DNA from: Sedimentisphaera salicampi
GTDB lineage: Bacteria; Planctomycetota; Phycisphaerae; Sedimentisphaerales; Sedimentisphaeraceae
Assembly (NCBI RefSeq): GCF_002117005.1
Contig: NZ_CP021023.1
Coordinates: 2,404,995-2,468,994 of the forward strand
Direction: 5' to 3'
Length of the DNA: 64,000 nucleotides
Shown here: positions 35,977-45,298 of the stretch, piece after piece
How the letters are laid out: every line of letters begins with the position of its first letter
Numbering within the stretch: position 1 is the first letter of the stretch
Position numbers and translations under genes: made by a program
The notes under the pieces: generated by a model
What the model was told of the DNA's origin: nothing
Database searches by the model: none
The model's input: the letters and a program-made list of their open reading frames with translations, nothing else

Positions 35977-36876
35977 ATGAAAGCTAATACAGAACAGCAG
36001 CTCCCAAAACAGCTTGAGGCTGCTGCAAAAATAGTAAACCGGAGAATCAGCGAATATCTCGAAAATCGCGATGATATCCATCCCAAGCTCAAGGAGGCTG
36101 TGGTTTATGCCGCAAGCTCTCCGGGCAAGAGGCTTCGGGCAGCGGTTATTCAGATGGTTTGCAGGCTCTTCAGCGGCAGCATAAATCAGGATGCCATTAC
36201 CGCTGCGTGCAGTGTGGAGATGATGCATGCATATTCGCTTGTGCATGATGATTTGCCTTGTATGGATGATGACCAGCTCCGCAGAGGCCAGCCCACTGTG
36301 CATGTAAAATTCGGCGAAGCCTCGGCGGTTCTCGCGGGAGATGCCCTTCAGAGCCTTGCCTTCGAGATCCTCGCAAAGGAAATCAAAGACAGCGAAAAGG
36401 CAATTAAACTGATCGGTATCTTGAGCGGTTTCTCAGGAGCAGGGGGGATGATTTCCGGACAGGCTGCAGATATGGAGGCGGAAAATATGCATTCCGGCAT
36501 TGAAGAAGTGGAATATATCCACAACCACAAAACTGCGATGATGTTTGCAGCCTCAGCCGCTATGGGGGCTGTATGCGGGGATGGAAAATCTGAGGATATT
36601 CACAATATGATGCAGTGGGGAATTTACGCAGGGCTCTGTTTTCAGGTGGTGGATGATTTGCTTGATGAAAGCTCTACCCCCGAAGAGCTCGGTAAATCCA
36701 CTGGAAAAGATCTCCAGCAGGGCAAGGCTACATACCCTGCTGCGGCGGGGAAGGAAGAATCTGAAAAAAGGGCGAAGGCTCTTGCCGGCAAAGCTGCAGA
36801 AATCCTTGAAATATACGGTCAAAGAGCAGACAATATCAAAAGCCTTACTCAATTACTTTATGACAGAAAAAAATGA
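35977..36876 (+). CDS. ispA: Polyprenyl diphosphate synthase (farnesyl/geranylgeranyl type)
   Basis: 299-residue trans-prenyltransferase building C15/C20 diphosphates from IPP. The first Asp-rich motif is HDDLPCMDDDQLRRG (the bacterial DDx4D type) and the second is QVVDDLLDESSTPEELGKSTGKD. SSPGKRLRA is the upstream substrate-binding segment. Chain length cannot be fixed from sequence alone. Its stop overlaps the dxs start by ATGA. A TATAAT at 35919-35924 could be its -10, but no good -35 is seen. Confidence 0.92.
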   Translation: MKANTEQQLPKQLEAAAKIVNRRISEYLENRDDIHPKLKEAVVYAASSPGKRLRAAVIQMVCRLFSGSINQDAITAACSVEMMHAYSLVHDDLPCMDDDQLRRGQPTVHVKFGEASAVLAGDALQSLAFEILAKEIKDSEKAIKLIGILSGFSGAGGMISGQAADMEAENMHSGIEEVEYIHNHKTAMMFAASAAMGAVCGDGKSEDIHNMMQWGIYAGLCFQVVDDLLDESSTPEELGKSTGKDLQQGKATYPAAAGKEESEKRAKALAGKAAEILEIYGQRADNIKSLTQLLYDRKK

Positions 36877-38798
36877 ACGATAGAGAAACTGAAAAACAAA
36901 CGCTGCTTGATGCAATAAACTCCCCTGAGGATATCAGGCAGCTTTCAATACCTCAGCTCGGTGAGCTGGCAGAACAGATCAGGGATTTTATAGTCAGCAC
37001 AGTAAGCGATACAGGCGGGCATCTTGCAAGCAATTTAGGTACAATAGAAGCCACGCTCGCTATGCATTACGTTTTTGATTTCTCTAAAGACTACCTGCTC
37101 TGGGACGTGGGGCATCAGTGCTACGCCCATAAGATAATAACGGGCAGGAAGGACAAATTCAGCCTTCTCCGCAAGGAGGGCGGCGTGAGCGGTTTTCCCG
37201 AGCCTTCAGAGAGCAGCTACGACCGTTTCCGCGTCGGACACGCTGGTACTTCCATAGCAACGGGTCTCGGCATTGGCTGGGGGCTTATGGATCAGGGCAG
37301 GGATGATAAGGTGGTTTCCTTCGTGGGAGACGGGAGCATTGTAAACGGGGCATCATTCGAGGCTCTCAACAATCTGCCCGGTCTGCCGAGGCAGATGCTC
37401 GTTGTGCTCAACGACAACAATATGAGCATCGACGTTACAAGAGGAGCTGTAGCCAAGATTTTTTCCAAAATACGCCTCAACAGCACTTACGAAGAGCTCA
37501 ACAGAACTGCCAAGACTATCATTGAGCATATGCCGCTGATTGGAAAGCAGGTGGAAGGGGCAGTTCAGAGGTTTAAGAAGGCTATCAGGATGCAGCAAAG
37601 CGCCGGCCAGCTCTTTGAAAGCCTGAATCTTTCGTATTTCGGACCGGTAAACGGCCACGACATCGGCTCGCTCATAGAGCTTTTCACCGCCCTGAAAGAC
37701 CTCGATCACCCAGCAGTTCTGCATATATACACAAACAAGGGCAAAGGTTATAAACCTGCCGGGGATAATCCCTCGAAGTACCACTCCACAGGCCCTTTCT
37801 ATATAAACGGCGAATCGAAGAAGTCTGGAAAGAAGAGCTACACAAAGGTGCTCGGCGAAGCGCTCTGCGAGATTGCAGCTGATAAGAATTCCGGTGTTGC
37901 CGCTATAACAGCAGCTATGCCCGAAGGTACGGGGCTCAATATCTTCCGCGATCATTTCCCCGATAAATACTACGATGTGGGGATATGCGAAAGCGCTGCT
38001 GTGGATATGGCCGCCGGCATGGCAAAAACCGGCCTAACGCCTTTTGTGTGCCTATATTCAACATTCCTGCAGAGGGCATTCGATCAGATTGCTCACGATA
38101 TCGCCCAGCAGAATCTGCACGTTGTATTCTGTATCGACAGGGCTGGGGTTGTGGGTGATGACGGCCCAACTCACCACGGTATGCTCGATATTGGTATGCT
38201 CAGAATGCTGCCCAATATGATACTCTGCGCTCCGGCAAGCGGGGAGGAAATGAGAAGCGCTCTTATGTATGCTGAGAAAACGAAGGCCCCTGTAGGAATA
38301 CGCTACCCGCGGGATGTGCTGCCGGAGAACCTCAGCGATATCGAAAGCCTGAGCGAAGATTTCGAAACGGGAAAGAGTGTTTTACTATCGGCAGGTGATG
38401 CTGATGTTGTATTGGTTTCTTATGGGGCAGTGCTTACAGAGGTGGTGGAAGCTGCGAAGATTCTCGAACAGAGCGGGCTGCGATGCGATGTGCTTAATGC
38501 AAGATTCGCCAAGCCCATAGATCCGCAGATCGTGGAGCTTGCAAGAGAGGGGAAAATGCTTTTCTGCCTTGAAGACCACGGAGCGGCAGCAGGATTCTGC
38601 TCGGCTGTGCTGGAGGAGCTTTCCAAGGCGGGCGTTTCTTCGGAAAACGTGTTCTGTCTTGCAGCGCCGGATGAATATATCGATAAGGCCTCGAGAAAAA
38701 CGCAGCTTGAAAGGTGCTGTGTGGGCAGTGAAGAGATCAGCAGACAGGTTCAGGCAAGAATAAGAGATAATAATTTGTATGAAAAAGCACATACCTAA
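36873..38798 (+). CDS. dxs: 1-Deoxy-D-xylulose-5-phosphate synthase
   Basis: 641-residue thiamine-diphosphate enzyme making DXP from pyruvate and glyceraldehyde-3-phosphate, the first step of the MEP pathway and also the source of DXP for pyridoxal phosphate (pdxB is in this window). Visible features: GGHLASNLGTIEATLAMHYVF, WDVGHQCYAHKI, the ThDP motif GDGSIVNGASFEAL with NDNNMSID, and the transketolase central domain (GICESAAVDMAAGMA, DRAGVVGDDGPTHHG). Overlaps ispA by 4 bases and pgsA by 20. Confidence 0.97.
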   Translation: MNDRETEKQTLLDAINSPEDIRQLSIPQLGELAEQIRDFIVSTVSDTGGHLASNLGTIEATLAMHYVFDFSKDYLLWDVGHQCYAHKIITGRKDKFSLLRKEGGVSGFPEPSESSYDRFRVGHAGTSIATGLGIGWGLMDQGRDDKVVSFVGDGSIVNGASFEALNNLPGLPRQMLVVLNDNNMSIDVTRGAVAKIFSKIRLNSTYEELNRTAKTIIEHMPLIGKQVEGAVQRFKKAIRMQQSAGQLFESLNLSYFGPVNGHDIGSLIELFTALKDLDHPAVLHIYTNKGKGYKPAGDNPSKYHSTGPFYINGESKKSGKKSYTKVLGEALCEIAADKNSGVAAITAAMPEGTGLNIFRDHFPDKYYDVGICESAAVDMAAGMAKTGLTPFVCLYSTFLQRAFDQIAHDIAQQNLHVVFCIDRAGVVGDDGPTHHGMLDIGMLRMLPNMILCAPASGEEMRSALMYAEKTKAPVGIRYPRDVLPENLSDIESLSEDFETGKSVLLSAGDADVVLVSYGAVLTEVVEAAKILEQSGLRCDVLNARFAKPIDPQIVELAREGKMLFCLEDHGAAAGFCSAVLEELSKAGVSSENVFCLAAPDEYIDKASRKTQLERCCVGSEEISRQVQARIRDNNLYEKAHT

Positions 38799-39390
38799 CA
38801 TACTCACCATTTCCCGAATAGCTCTCACAATCCTGCTCTTTGCATTGCTGATTGGTATAGACGCCTCTCGGGGCAGTTTGTATTTCTGGGCATTTGTTTT
38901 CTTTGCAGTTATCTCTGCCACAGACTTCCTCGACGGCTTCCTCGCAAGAAGATGGAAGGTGGAATCAAGGTTTGGAAGGGTGGCGGATCCGTTCGCCGAT
39001 AAGATTTTCATAACCGGCTGCTTTATAATCTTCGCATTCCAGCAGATTCCAGTGATGGAGAATCTTCCCCCAGGCGCCGCAGACGCCCTTCGATGGTCGC
39101 TGGCTTTGATAATACTGCTCAGGGAATCCGCTGTTACGATTGTAAGGCAGATTGCCGAGAAGAAGGGCTTTGATTTCTCCGCCTCAAAGTTCGGGAAGAT
39201 TAAGATGTTCTCGCAGTGTATCCTCGGGGCGTATGTGCTTCTGCACTCAGCGATTTTTACAGGCTCAATGCTCTCAGACTGCCTTCTCGCAGCAGGCATC
39301 ATTTTCACCGCTGCTGCCACTGCCGGCTCAGGAATTGAAGCCGCCCTCCGCCTCTATAAGGCATACATAAACCAAAATACCCCGGCCTGA
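38779..39390 (+). CDS. pgsA: CDP-diacylglycerol--glycerol-3-phosphate 3-phosphatidyltransferase
   Basis: 203-residue inner-membrane enzyme making phosphatidylglycerol phosphate. It opens with PNILTISRIALT, typical of PgsA, and carries the complete CDP-alcohol phosphotransferase motif in DFLDGFLARRWKVESRFGRV followed by ADPFADK. Four or more hydrophobic segments follow. Translationally coupled to dxs by a 20-base overlap. Confidence 0.9.
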   Translation: MKKHIPNILTISRIALTILLFALLIGIDASRGSLYFWAFVFFAVISATDFLDGFLARRWKVESRFGRVADPFADKIFITGCFIIFAFQQIPVMENLPPGAADALRWSLALIILLRESAVTIVRQIAEKKGFDFSASKFGKIKMFSQCILGAYVLLHSAIFTGSMLSDCLLAAGIIFTAAATAGSGIEAALRLYKAYINQNTPA

Positions 39391-39538
39391 GACTCACTTT
39401 TTCTGAAATTTAAAAATTTTCTTCATTAACCATTTACATAGTTTATTCCAAGTAATAATTTTTTTATGGAAATCACCCGCTTATTTGATAAGATTTTCAC
39501 TCCCAAACAGATTACATAAACGAGCTCAGAGGAAGTAA

Positions 39539-40804
39539 ATGATTGATATAAAGCTTATTAGAGAAAATCCGGAACATTTTAAGCAGGCTGCTGCGAATAA
39601 GAAGTTTGAAGTGGATATAGACAGGCTCATCGAGCTTGACGAGCTTATCCGCAAAACCAAAACGAATATGCAGGAGCTTACCGCCGAGAAGAACAGGATC
39701 GGCAAAGAGATTCCCAAGCTGGATAAAGACCAGAAGCAAAACGCAATCTCCAAGCTCTCGGAGATCAAGGAATCAGAAGCTGGTTATCAGGAGAAGCTCA
39801 AGGAGCTCCAGCCGGAATTTGATAGGCTTATGCTGCTTGTTCCGCAGCCTCCGGATGAAGATGTGCCGGTAGGCGAGGATGACAGCGAGAATGTGGAATT
39901 GCGTGTTGAAGGTGCTTTGCCGGAATTCGATTTCGAGCCCAAAGACCACGTGGAGCTGGGCAAGGCGCTTGGCATAATAGACCTCGAGAGAGGCGTTAAG
40001 CTCGCAGGCACCCGGAACTACTTCCTCAAGGGTGATGGCGCCCTTCTACACTGGGCTGTGCTTCGTTTTTCGCTGGATTATATGATCAATCAGGGCTACA
40101 CGCCAATGTGCGTTCCTCTTCTGATGCGTGAGGAGGCAATGCGGGGTACCGGCTATTTCCCCGGCGCAGAGGAGCAGACATATATGCTCGAGCGCGATGA
40201 GCTCAGCCTTGCGGGCACGGCGGAGGTGCCGCTAACGGCCTACCGCTCCGGCGAGATCCTCTCAGAGGATGAGCTCCCGCTGAAATACTGCGCAATGAGC
40301 AGCTGTTTCCGGCGAGAGGCCGGCGCTGCGGGCAAAGACACGCACGGGCTCTACCGCATCCATCAGTTCGAGAAGGTTGAGCAGGTTGTAATCTGCAAGA
40401 ATGATGAAGCCGAAAGCCGCAAATTCCACGATGAGATCCTTGCAAACTCTGAGGGCGTTATGAAGGCCTTGGGCATACCATACCGAGTAGTAAGCGTTTG
40501 TACGGGCGATCTGGGCAAGGGGCAGGCTGAGAAGTACGACATTGAAAGCTGGATGCCCTCCAGAAACAGCTACGGCGAAACGCATTCTGCAAGCCGGTTC
40601 TACGAATTTCAGGCACGCAGAATGAACCTGCGATACAAAGACGAAAACAAGAAGAACGTATTCTGCCATACGCTCAACAACACCGTAATAGCTTCGCCGA
40701 GAGTGCTTATTCCGCTTATGGAGCTCAATCAGAATTCCGACGGAACAATCACAATCCCAGAGCCCCTGAGAGCGTATATGGGAGGCAAAGAAAAGATAGG
40801 CTGA
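39539..40804 (+). CDS. serS: Seryl-tRNA synthetase
   Basis: 421-residue class II synthetase. The N-terminal coiled-coil arm (residues ~25-105, TNMQELTAEKNRIGKEIPKL) binds tRNA-Ser. The catalytic core has LAGTAEVPLTAY, motif 2 SSCFRREAGAAGKDTHGLYR, and motif 3 with NNTVIASPRVLIPLMELNQ. GAGGAAGT before ATG 39539 is the ribosome site. It begins a new unit 148 bases after pgsA, with comEC close behind. Confidence 0.97.
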   Translation: MIDIKLIRENPEHFKQAAANKKFEVDIDRLIELDELIRKTKTNMQELTAEKNRIGKEIPKLDKDQKQNAISKLSEIKESEAGYQEKLKELQPEFDRLMLLVPQPPDEDVPVGEDDSENVELRVEGALPEFDFEPKDHVELGKALGIIDLERGVKLAGTRNYFLKGDGALLHWAVLRFSLDYMINQGYTPMCVPLLMREEAMRGTGYFPGAEEQTYMLERDELSLAGTAEVPLTAYRSGEILSEDELPLKYCAMSSCFRREAGAAGKDTHGLYRIHQFEKVEQVVICKNDEAESRKFHDEILANSEGVMKALGIPYRVVSVCTGDLGKGQAEKYDIESWMPSRNSYGETHSASRFYEFQARRMNLRYKDENKKNVFCHTLNNTVIASPRVLIPLMELNQNSDGTITIPEPLRAYMGGKEKIG

Positions 40805-40829
40805 AAACAAACCCTGCGGGGAAGGCTTT

Positions 40830-43241
40830 GTGAACCGTAAACAGATACAGGCCAATCTGGCATTGGCTGAGGTTTCGCTGGTGCCTGCAGCTGAGCTGGC
40901 AGCTCGGAAGGCGAGGCTCTGCCCGCTCTTATTCGCTGCTTCAGGCTTTATTTTCGGCATAATCCTCTCCGGCGCAGCGGTTTTGCCAGCAGCTGTTTTT
41001 CTGTTGCTGTTTTCGGCTTTGCTTGCTTTGGCCGCCTTTCTGCGAAAAAAGGGAGCGGGATTTTGCTGGTTTGCGGCGGTTTTGTTCATAGCTTCATCTC
41101 TTCTGGGCATGCAAAGGGCAGCCAGCTTCCGCAATTTTCCGCCAGATCATATCAATTCGCTTATCTCCAAGAGAACCCTCGCACAGGTTGAGGCTGAATT
41201 CGTTAATAATCCGCGCATCAATGAGCGGGGGGATTTTGCATTCTGTACTGTAAATTTGCTCGCTGTCGAATCTGCCGGCAGGGATTTTATGGCTGTAAAA
41301 GGACGCTCAAACTGCTATATCTCGATAGTAAGCGGTAAAGACAAGCTGCCCGAGGCCGGCGATAAGGCGTTTATGTATGCGGTTTTCAAGCCGATTTCCA
41401 AGGCAAAGAATCCCGGGCAGTTTGACTACGCTGCATACCTTCGCACGAAGGGCATACAAACAAGCCTCAACGTTCGCTCCGACGGGATCGAGATTCTCGA
41501 GCGGGGCAGGCCGTCGCTTTTCGATTCCCTTGAGAGAACTGCCGTTCGCACAGTGATGGGTCCTGAGGAGAGCCCGTCTTCAGGGCTGCTTTCAGCTCTC
41601 TTGATTGGCCGGCGGGAAAACCTCAGCGATGAAACGTATCAGAATTTCAGAACAACCGGCCTTATGCATCTTCTCAGCCTTTCAGGTATGCACATCGGCA
41701 TACTTGCCGGCATCGTCTGGCTGCTGCTAAGCCTCACAGGGCTCGGCACGCGCGGGAAATCTCTAATCACTGCGGCATTTCTCATCCTCTATATGATCGT
41801 TATTCCGTATAGGAGCCCTGCAATGCGGGCAACGCTTATCTGCCTGCTCTATCTCTCTGCGATTGCCTTTGGCAGGAGGGCGAATGCCCTGAATATGCTC
41901 TCCCTTGCCTGCCTCGTTACTCTCGGGCTTCGCCCCCTCGAGCTCTACAGCGCCGGCTGGCAGCTCTCTTTCATCAGCGTTTTCTCTATTATCGTATTCA
42001 CCAAACCCTGCAATCTGCTTTTGAATAAGCTAACCGGTTTTCGGTTTGCCGGCGCTTCGATTGAGATGCCCGGCGGGAAGCGAATTGCTTCTTGGCTTAT
42101 TAAGGCATTCTCTGTGGGCCTTGCGGTGTTTGCAGGCACTGCCCCTGTAATCTGGCAGCATTTTTATGCGGTATATCCGTACTCCACGCTGAATACTATC
42201 CTCCTCTCGCCCCTGCTTACGCTCAATCTCGCCTTCGGGCTGATTTCTGCTGTGGTTTCTGCTGTTTTGCCCGCGTTGGATTTTACGCTCGAGATAAGCA
42301 GGCAGATTACGGGCGTGTTTGCGGAAATTGTGCGGAGGCTATCCCTTCTCCCCGGCTCTGAGCTTGCATTGGCAAGGCCGCCTTCTTATGCGCTTCTGGC
42401 GTATTATCCAGCTATCGGCCTTGCGGCATTCTCGCTTTACCGCGCAGGGAGAAAATGGAAACTTGCAGCCGGCGTGGCAGGGCTTCTTGCTGCTGGCCTG
42501 TTTCTCTTTCCGCTTGCTGAGAGAGCGTTTGAGAGGCCTCTGAAAATGACGGTGCTCTCAGTTGGGGCTGGGCAGGCGATTGTGCTTGAGATGCCCGGCG
42601 GGGAAACTGCAATGCTCGATTGCGGGTCTTCCACATACTCCCGCCCGGGGAAAAAGATTATCCAGCCATTCCTCAAGCAGCAGGGCATAGATTCGCTGGA
42701 ATTCATTTCACTCAGCCATGACGACAGCGACCATTACAGCGGCGTTGACTACCTTGCGGGCAATCTCGAAGTTGGCCGTATATACTCCGCCGATATAATC
42801 AGCTGCAAGAGCCCTCTCGAAACAGCTCCAGAGGCCTATCAGTCAGGCGGATGCAGAATTCTGTTTTGGCAGAATAAGGCAGCGGACGAAGATAACAACC
42901 GCTCGCTCGTTCAGATTATACAATACGCCGGCAAAACGACAGCCGTAACAGCGGACGTGCAGCAGGAAAGCCAGCATTGGCTGCTCAAAAGGCTCGAGGA
43001 CGAGGGGATATCGCCGGATTTCCTCATTCTCCCGCACCACGGTCTGCTCACTACGTTAGATCTGAGCTTCCCCGAGAAGCTCTCGCCTGAGGCCTGCGTA
43101 GCAAGCTGCGGTGAGCTTCAGGATTTCCGGGGCGTTTATGAATCCGATGATTTTCCCGTATATAAAACCGCTCAGGCAGGGGCAGTGCAGATTAAAATTA
43201 CCCGCTCAGGAAAGACCCAAATTGAAACTTTTCTCAAATGA
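40830..43241 (+). CDS. comEC: ComEC/Rec2-type DNA-uptake channel with metallo-beta-lactamase domain
   Basis: 803-residue polytopic membrane protein for import of single-stranded DNA. GTG 40830 follows GGGGAAGG. Two N-terminal membrane helices and a DUF4131-like soluble domain (~residues 90-230) come first. Next is the competence domain with LMHLLSLSGMHIGILAGIVW and many helices (to ~570). The C-terminal metallo-beta-lactamase domain has SLSHDDSDHYSG and LPHHGLLTT. Full-length, so natural competence is possible if pilus genes exist elsewhere. It is convergent with the gamma-CA-like gene, 21 bases apart. Confidence 0.9.
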   Translation: MNRKQIQANLALAEVSLVPAAELAARKARLCPLLFAASGFIFGIILSGAAVLPAAVFLLLFSALLALAAFLRKKGAGFCWFAAVLFIASSLLGMQRAASFRNFPPDHINSLISKRTLAQVEAEFVNNPRINERGDFAFCTVNLLAVESAGRDFMAVKGRSNCYISIVSGKDKLPEAGDKAFMYAVFKPISKAKNPGQFDYAAYLRTKGIQTSLNVRSDGIEILERGRPSLFDSLERTAVRTVMGPEESPSSGLLSALLIGRRENLSDETYQNFRTTGLMHLLSLSGMHIGILAGIVWLLLSLTGLGTRGKSLITAAFLILYMIVIPYRSPAMRATLICLLYLSAIAFGRRANALNMLSLACLVTLGLRPLELYSAGWQLSFISVFSIIVFTKPCNLLLNKLTGFRFAGASIEMPGGKRIASWLIKAFSVGLAVFAGTAPVIWQHFYAVYPYSTLNTILLSPLLTLNLAFGLISAVVSAVLPALDFTLEISRQITGVFAEIVRRLSLLPGSELALARPPSYALLAYYPAIGLAAFSLYRAGRKWKLAAGVAGLLAAGLFLFPLAERAFERPLKMTVLSVGAGQAIVLEMPGGETAMLDCGSSTYSRPGKKIIQPFLKQQGIDSLEFISLSHDDSDHYSGVDYLAGNLEVGRIYSADIISCKSPLETAPEAYQSGGCRILFWQNKAADEDNNRSLVQIIQYAGKTTAVTADVQQESQHWLLKRLEDEGISPDFLILPHHGLLTTLDLSFPEKLSPEACVASCGELQDFRGVYESDDFPVYKTAQAGAVQIKITRSGKTQIETFLK

Positions 43242-43262
43242 AAGATTTCAGCAGCACCTCAA

Positions 43263-43823
43263 TCATTGGTATTTGCTTTGGATCTCAGCTTCTATCTTTT
43301 TATAGCGTTTTGCCAGATCGAGGCAGCATTTCAGCACATCTTCTGCGAATTCCCTGTTTTTCACATCGAGCTCGCGTATCTTATAGATGTCTTTCTCGCC
43401 TCCGATTATCATTCCCGAATCGACGAGGTTGTTGCTGCCGATTTCGATGTTATCAATCGAGCAGTTGTGTTTTATCACCACCTTCGAGCCCACCGTGCAG
43501 TTGAAGAGAATCGAGCCGAAGCCGATAGAGCAGTGCGTTCCGGTTTTGCAGGGGGCGTGGAGGATTACATTATGCCCGAGCGTGCAGTTCTCGCCTACAT
43601 CCACTGAGGAATTCTCAAGGCAGTGCATCACCACGTTATCCTGAATATTTGAATTATTGCCCACAGTAATTGTGCTCTGAGACTCATCGGCCCTGAGCGA
43701 GGCATTCGGCCCAACGAAAACATTTTCGCCAATTTTCACATTCCCGATGATCACTGCGCTGGGGTGAACGAATGCGCTTTGAGCAATTTCCGGCTCACGG
43801 CCGTATGGTCCTTTATGTATCAT
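43263..43823 (-). CDS. Gamma-carbonic-anhydrase-like left-handed beta-helix protein
   Basis: 186-residue hexapeptide-repeat protein of the YrdA/CaiE/gamma-CA group, likely a trimeric zinc enzyme. Three histidines sit at the expected ligand positions: His67 (VVMHC), His84 (LGHN) and His89 (ILHA), with Arg44 and Asp46 (LRAD) as in carbonic anhydrases of this fold. The C-terminal helix packs on the helix. True carbonic anhydrase activity is unproven. Last gene of the minus-strand run below the lipoamide-dehydrogenase-like gene, 21 bases from it. Confidence 0.8.
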   Translation of the reverse strand: MIHKGPYGREPEIAQSAFVHPSAVIIGNVKIGENVFVGPNASLRADESQSTITVGNNSNIQDNVVMHCLENSSVDVGENCTLGHNVILHAPCKTGTHCSIGFGSILFNCTVGSKVVIKHNCSIDNIEIGSNNLVDSGMIIGGEKDIYKIRELDVKNREFAEDVLKCCLDLAKRYKKIEAEIQSKYQ

Positions 43824-43844
43824 TTTGAAGCCTTTCCTGATTTA

Positions 43845-45272
43845 TCAGCATAATGGAGATTCCGGACAGCTCCCGCATACCAGAAGCTCGGGCTGAGTAT
43901 GTTTGTCTTTTAGTTTTGATGCGGCATTTCTGAGAGCCGAACGAAGGCCCTCCTCCAGCACGGGATGATAAAACGGAGACTGAAGCATCTCGAATACAGT
44001 CATCTGATTCTGCGCCGCTACAGCGAGCTGATGGGCGATATGCTCTGCTCCCGGGATAGCCATCTCCGCCCCGAGGAAACGGGCAGTCTGATTGTCTGCA
44101 TAGATATGCAGCAGGCCCTTGTTGTTCTGTTCGAGGGCGGCTCTTGCCTGATCGGAGAAATCCTCCCTGCCCACAACAAACTCCCTGCCGGTTGTTTCGA
44201 GCTCCTCGCGCATATACCCCACAGCAGCAATCTGCGGGTCGCTGAAGACAATCCTCAGCGGGACGCGTCTGCAGAAGCAGTCGTCTTGTCCTGCTGCTGC
44301 ATTTTTGCCTGCTATGAAGCCCTCGTCGAGCGCCTCGTGCAGTATCGGCCTGCAGCCGTTTACATCGCCAGCTATATATACCGGCAGATCGGATATCTGC
44401 GCTGTTTTGGGGTTGAAATTCGGCAGTCCTCTATCATTCAGTTCAACACCAAGATTTTCAAGCCCGAGCCCTTCGATATTCGGGCTCACTCCCATAGCCG
44501 CAAGCACGGCATCGTAGCAGTCGCAGTGGTCGCCGTAGCAGACGGTGATTTTGCAGTCTTTCGTGGATGAAAGCCTTGCAGCCTCGCCGAGATGTATCGG
44601 GAAATCACTGCCAACCGCTTCTATTGCCCTCTTCTTCACAGATTCATCCGTGAGCCCACCGAGGGTTTCCTTCATATCAAAGCCCACTACTTCCGTCCCT
44701 ATTCTGCTAAGCGCCTGTCCGAGCTCGAGCCCTATCACTCCAAGCCCAATCACGGCAATCTTTTTCGGGATGTGTTTCTGTTCGAAGATTGTTTCGCTGG
44801 TGAGGATCCTATCGCCGAATTCCCGCCAAGGGCTCGGGATAAGAGGCGATGCGCCGGTTGCAATCACAATGCTCTTTGTTTTTATCCTTTCGCCGCCTGC
44901 TTCCACCATATCCGGAGCTAAAATCTTTGCCTTCGCCTCAATAAGATTATCGCCTGCGAGCTTTCTGGTAACCTTCTCCATATTCCCTGCAAATTTATCC
45001 CGCATCCCGCGTACATACTCCATCACCGAATCGGGATCTATGCTTAAGCTTTCCGCTCCGCTTATCCCTTCGCTCTGGAATTTATGCCTTCTGTGGAAAT
45101 CGTTTGCAGCCTTTATAAGCGCCTTCGAAGGCATACAGCCCACTCTCGCGCATTTCGTTCCAAGCGGCCCCGGGTCTATCATAAGGTAGTTGTCTGTTGC
45201 GTTTTTGATTTGCCTCAGTGCGGAGAGTCCGCCGCTGCCTGCTCCGATAATTACTGCGTCTTTCTCTGTCAT
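43845..45272 (-). CDS. Dihydrolipoamide-dehydrogenase-like flavoprotein
   Basis: 475-residue FAD/NAD(P) disulfide oxidoreductase. FAD motif GAGSGGLSA, redox pair Cys41/Cys46 in CARVGCMPSK, NAD motif IGLGVIGLELGQAL, second FAD site YIAGDVNG, and the catalytic His-Glu pair in YHPVLEEGLR. These place it with lipoamide dehydrogenases, but no 2-oxoacid dehydrogenase genes are adjacent and the AARVGCMPSK-type variant is usual for stand-alone members. It ends in an unusual cysteine-rich tail, CGSCPESPLC, which could bind metal or act in redox transfer. GGAGG precedes the start. Confidence 0.85.
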   Translation of the reverse strand: MTEKDAVIIGAGSGGLSALRQIKNATDNYLMIDPGPLGTKCARVGCMPSKALIKAANDFHRRHKFQSEGISGAESLSIDPDSVMEYVRGMRDKFAGNMEKVTRKLAGDNLIEAKAKILAPDMVEAGGERIKTKSIVIATGASPLIPSPWREFGDRILTSETIFEQKHIPKKIAVIGLGVIGLELGQALSRIGTEVVGFDMKETLGGLTDESVKKRAIEAVGSDFPIHLGEAARLSSTKDCKITVCYGDHCDCYDAVLAAMGVSPNIEGLGLENLGVELNDRGLPNFNPKTAQISDLPVYIAGDVNGCRPILHEALDEGFIAGKNAAAGQDDCFCRRVPLRIVFSDPQIAAVGYMREELETTGREFVVGREDFSDQARAALEQNNKGLLHIYADNQTARFLGAEMAIPGAEHIAHQLAVAAQNQMTVFEMLQSPFYHPVLEEGLRSALRNAASKLKDKHTQPELLVCGSCPESPLC

Positions 45273-45298
45273 ACAATCCTCCGATATCTAAAACAAAT

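Noticed and set aside
38385-39320. 311-codon open frame on the minus strand
   Set aside because: Antisense to dxs and pgsA, which are certain; typical shadow frame of GC-biased codons.
40262-41134. 290-codon open frame on the minus strand
   Set aside because: Antisense to serS and comEC, both with clear family motifs; its product has no recognisable fold and low-complexity composition.
44545-45189. 214-codon open frame on the plus strand
   Set aside because: Antisense to the lipoamide-dehydrogenase-like gene; Ser/Pro-rich without any motif.
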